Shown here one piece after another: positions 5,854-5,856 of a stretch of 5,856 nt of DNA. The stretch is from NCBI GenBank assembly GCA_027039745.1, contig JALUMP010000168.1, positions 1 through 5,856 on the forward strand, written 5' to 3'. The notes beneath the pieces were generated by a model. It worked only from the letters and a program-made list of their open reading frames with translations, ran no database searches and was not told where the DNA came from. The position numbers and the translations under genes are program-made. How positions within the stretch are numbered: the first letter of the stretch is position 1; every line of letters starts with the position of its first letter. Source of the stretch: Candidatus Parcubacteria bacterium. GTDB lineage: Bacteria > Patescibacteriota > Minisyncoccia > Phycocordibacterales > GCA-2747955.

Positions 5854-5856
5854 AAA

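Noticed and set aside
1..5856. CRISPR arrays, tRNA or rRNA genes, insertion sequences
   Set aside because: No regularly spaced direct repeats, tRNA-like cloverleaf, rRNA segment, transposase frame or terminal inverted repeat pair was seen.

Overview
The window is a very AT-rich stretch (by eye about three quarters A+T) with five protein genes, all on the minus strand, so transcription runs from high to low coordinates. The likely source is a large phage, prophage or plasmid of a low-GC bacterium. My best guess for the host is Campylobacterota (Arcobacter/Campylobacter-like). The reasons are the base composition, AT-rich extended -10 promoters without clear -35 boxes, and an exported SLT-type transglycosylase of a style I associate with that phylum. 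Other low-GC hosts, such as Fusobacteria, cannot be excluded. No tail, capsid, terminase or conjugation gene is visible, so phage versus plasmid is inference.

In transcription order the layout is as follows. (1) 5775-3883 encodes a 630-residue protein whose C-terminal domain carries an HCCQ...DNIE signature, which I recall from uncharacterised proteins of large phages and which is loosely like PcfJ. Its 81-base upstream region holds a -10 box at the window edge and a nested inverted repeat. (2) A 151-base gap contains a 6-bp hairpin and a good extended -10 promoter. (3) A tight cluster follows with gaps of 12 and 16 bases: a ParB-family protein (3731-2733), a small FliA-like sigma factor with regions 2 and 4 only (2720-2055), and a 399-residue protein ending in a four-cysteine zinc ribbon plus a tail resembling topoisomerase IA C-terminal repeats (2038-839). 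(4) A 237-base gap holds a weak terminator, a 12-bp perfect palindrome, promoter-like boxes and a GC-richer structured patch. (5) 601-59 encodes a signal-peptide-bearing lytic transglycosylase-like protein. A promoter for the next, unseen gene lies at the left edge.

The most unusual point is a solo ParB-like protein, an alternative sigma factor and a topoisomerase-tailed zinc protein apparently co-transcribed from one promoter, with no ParA in view. This would fit a module that controls element-specific transcription and DNA organisation. It is inference from gene order and domain motifs, with no functional evidence here.
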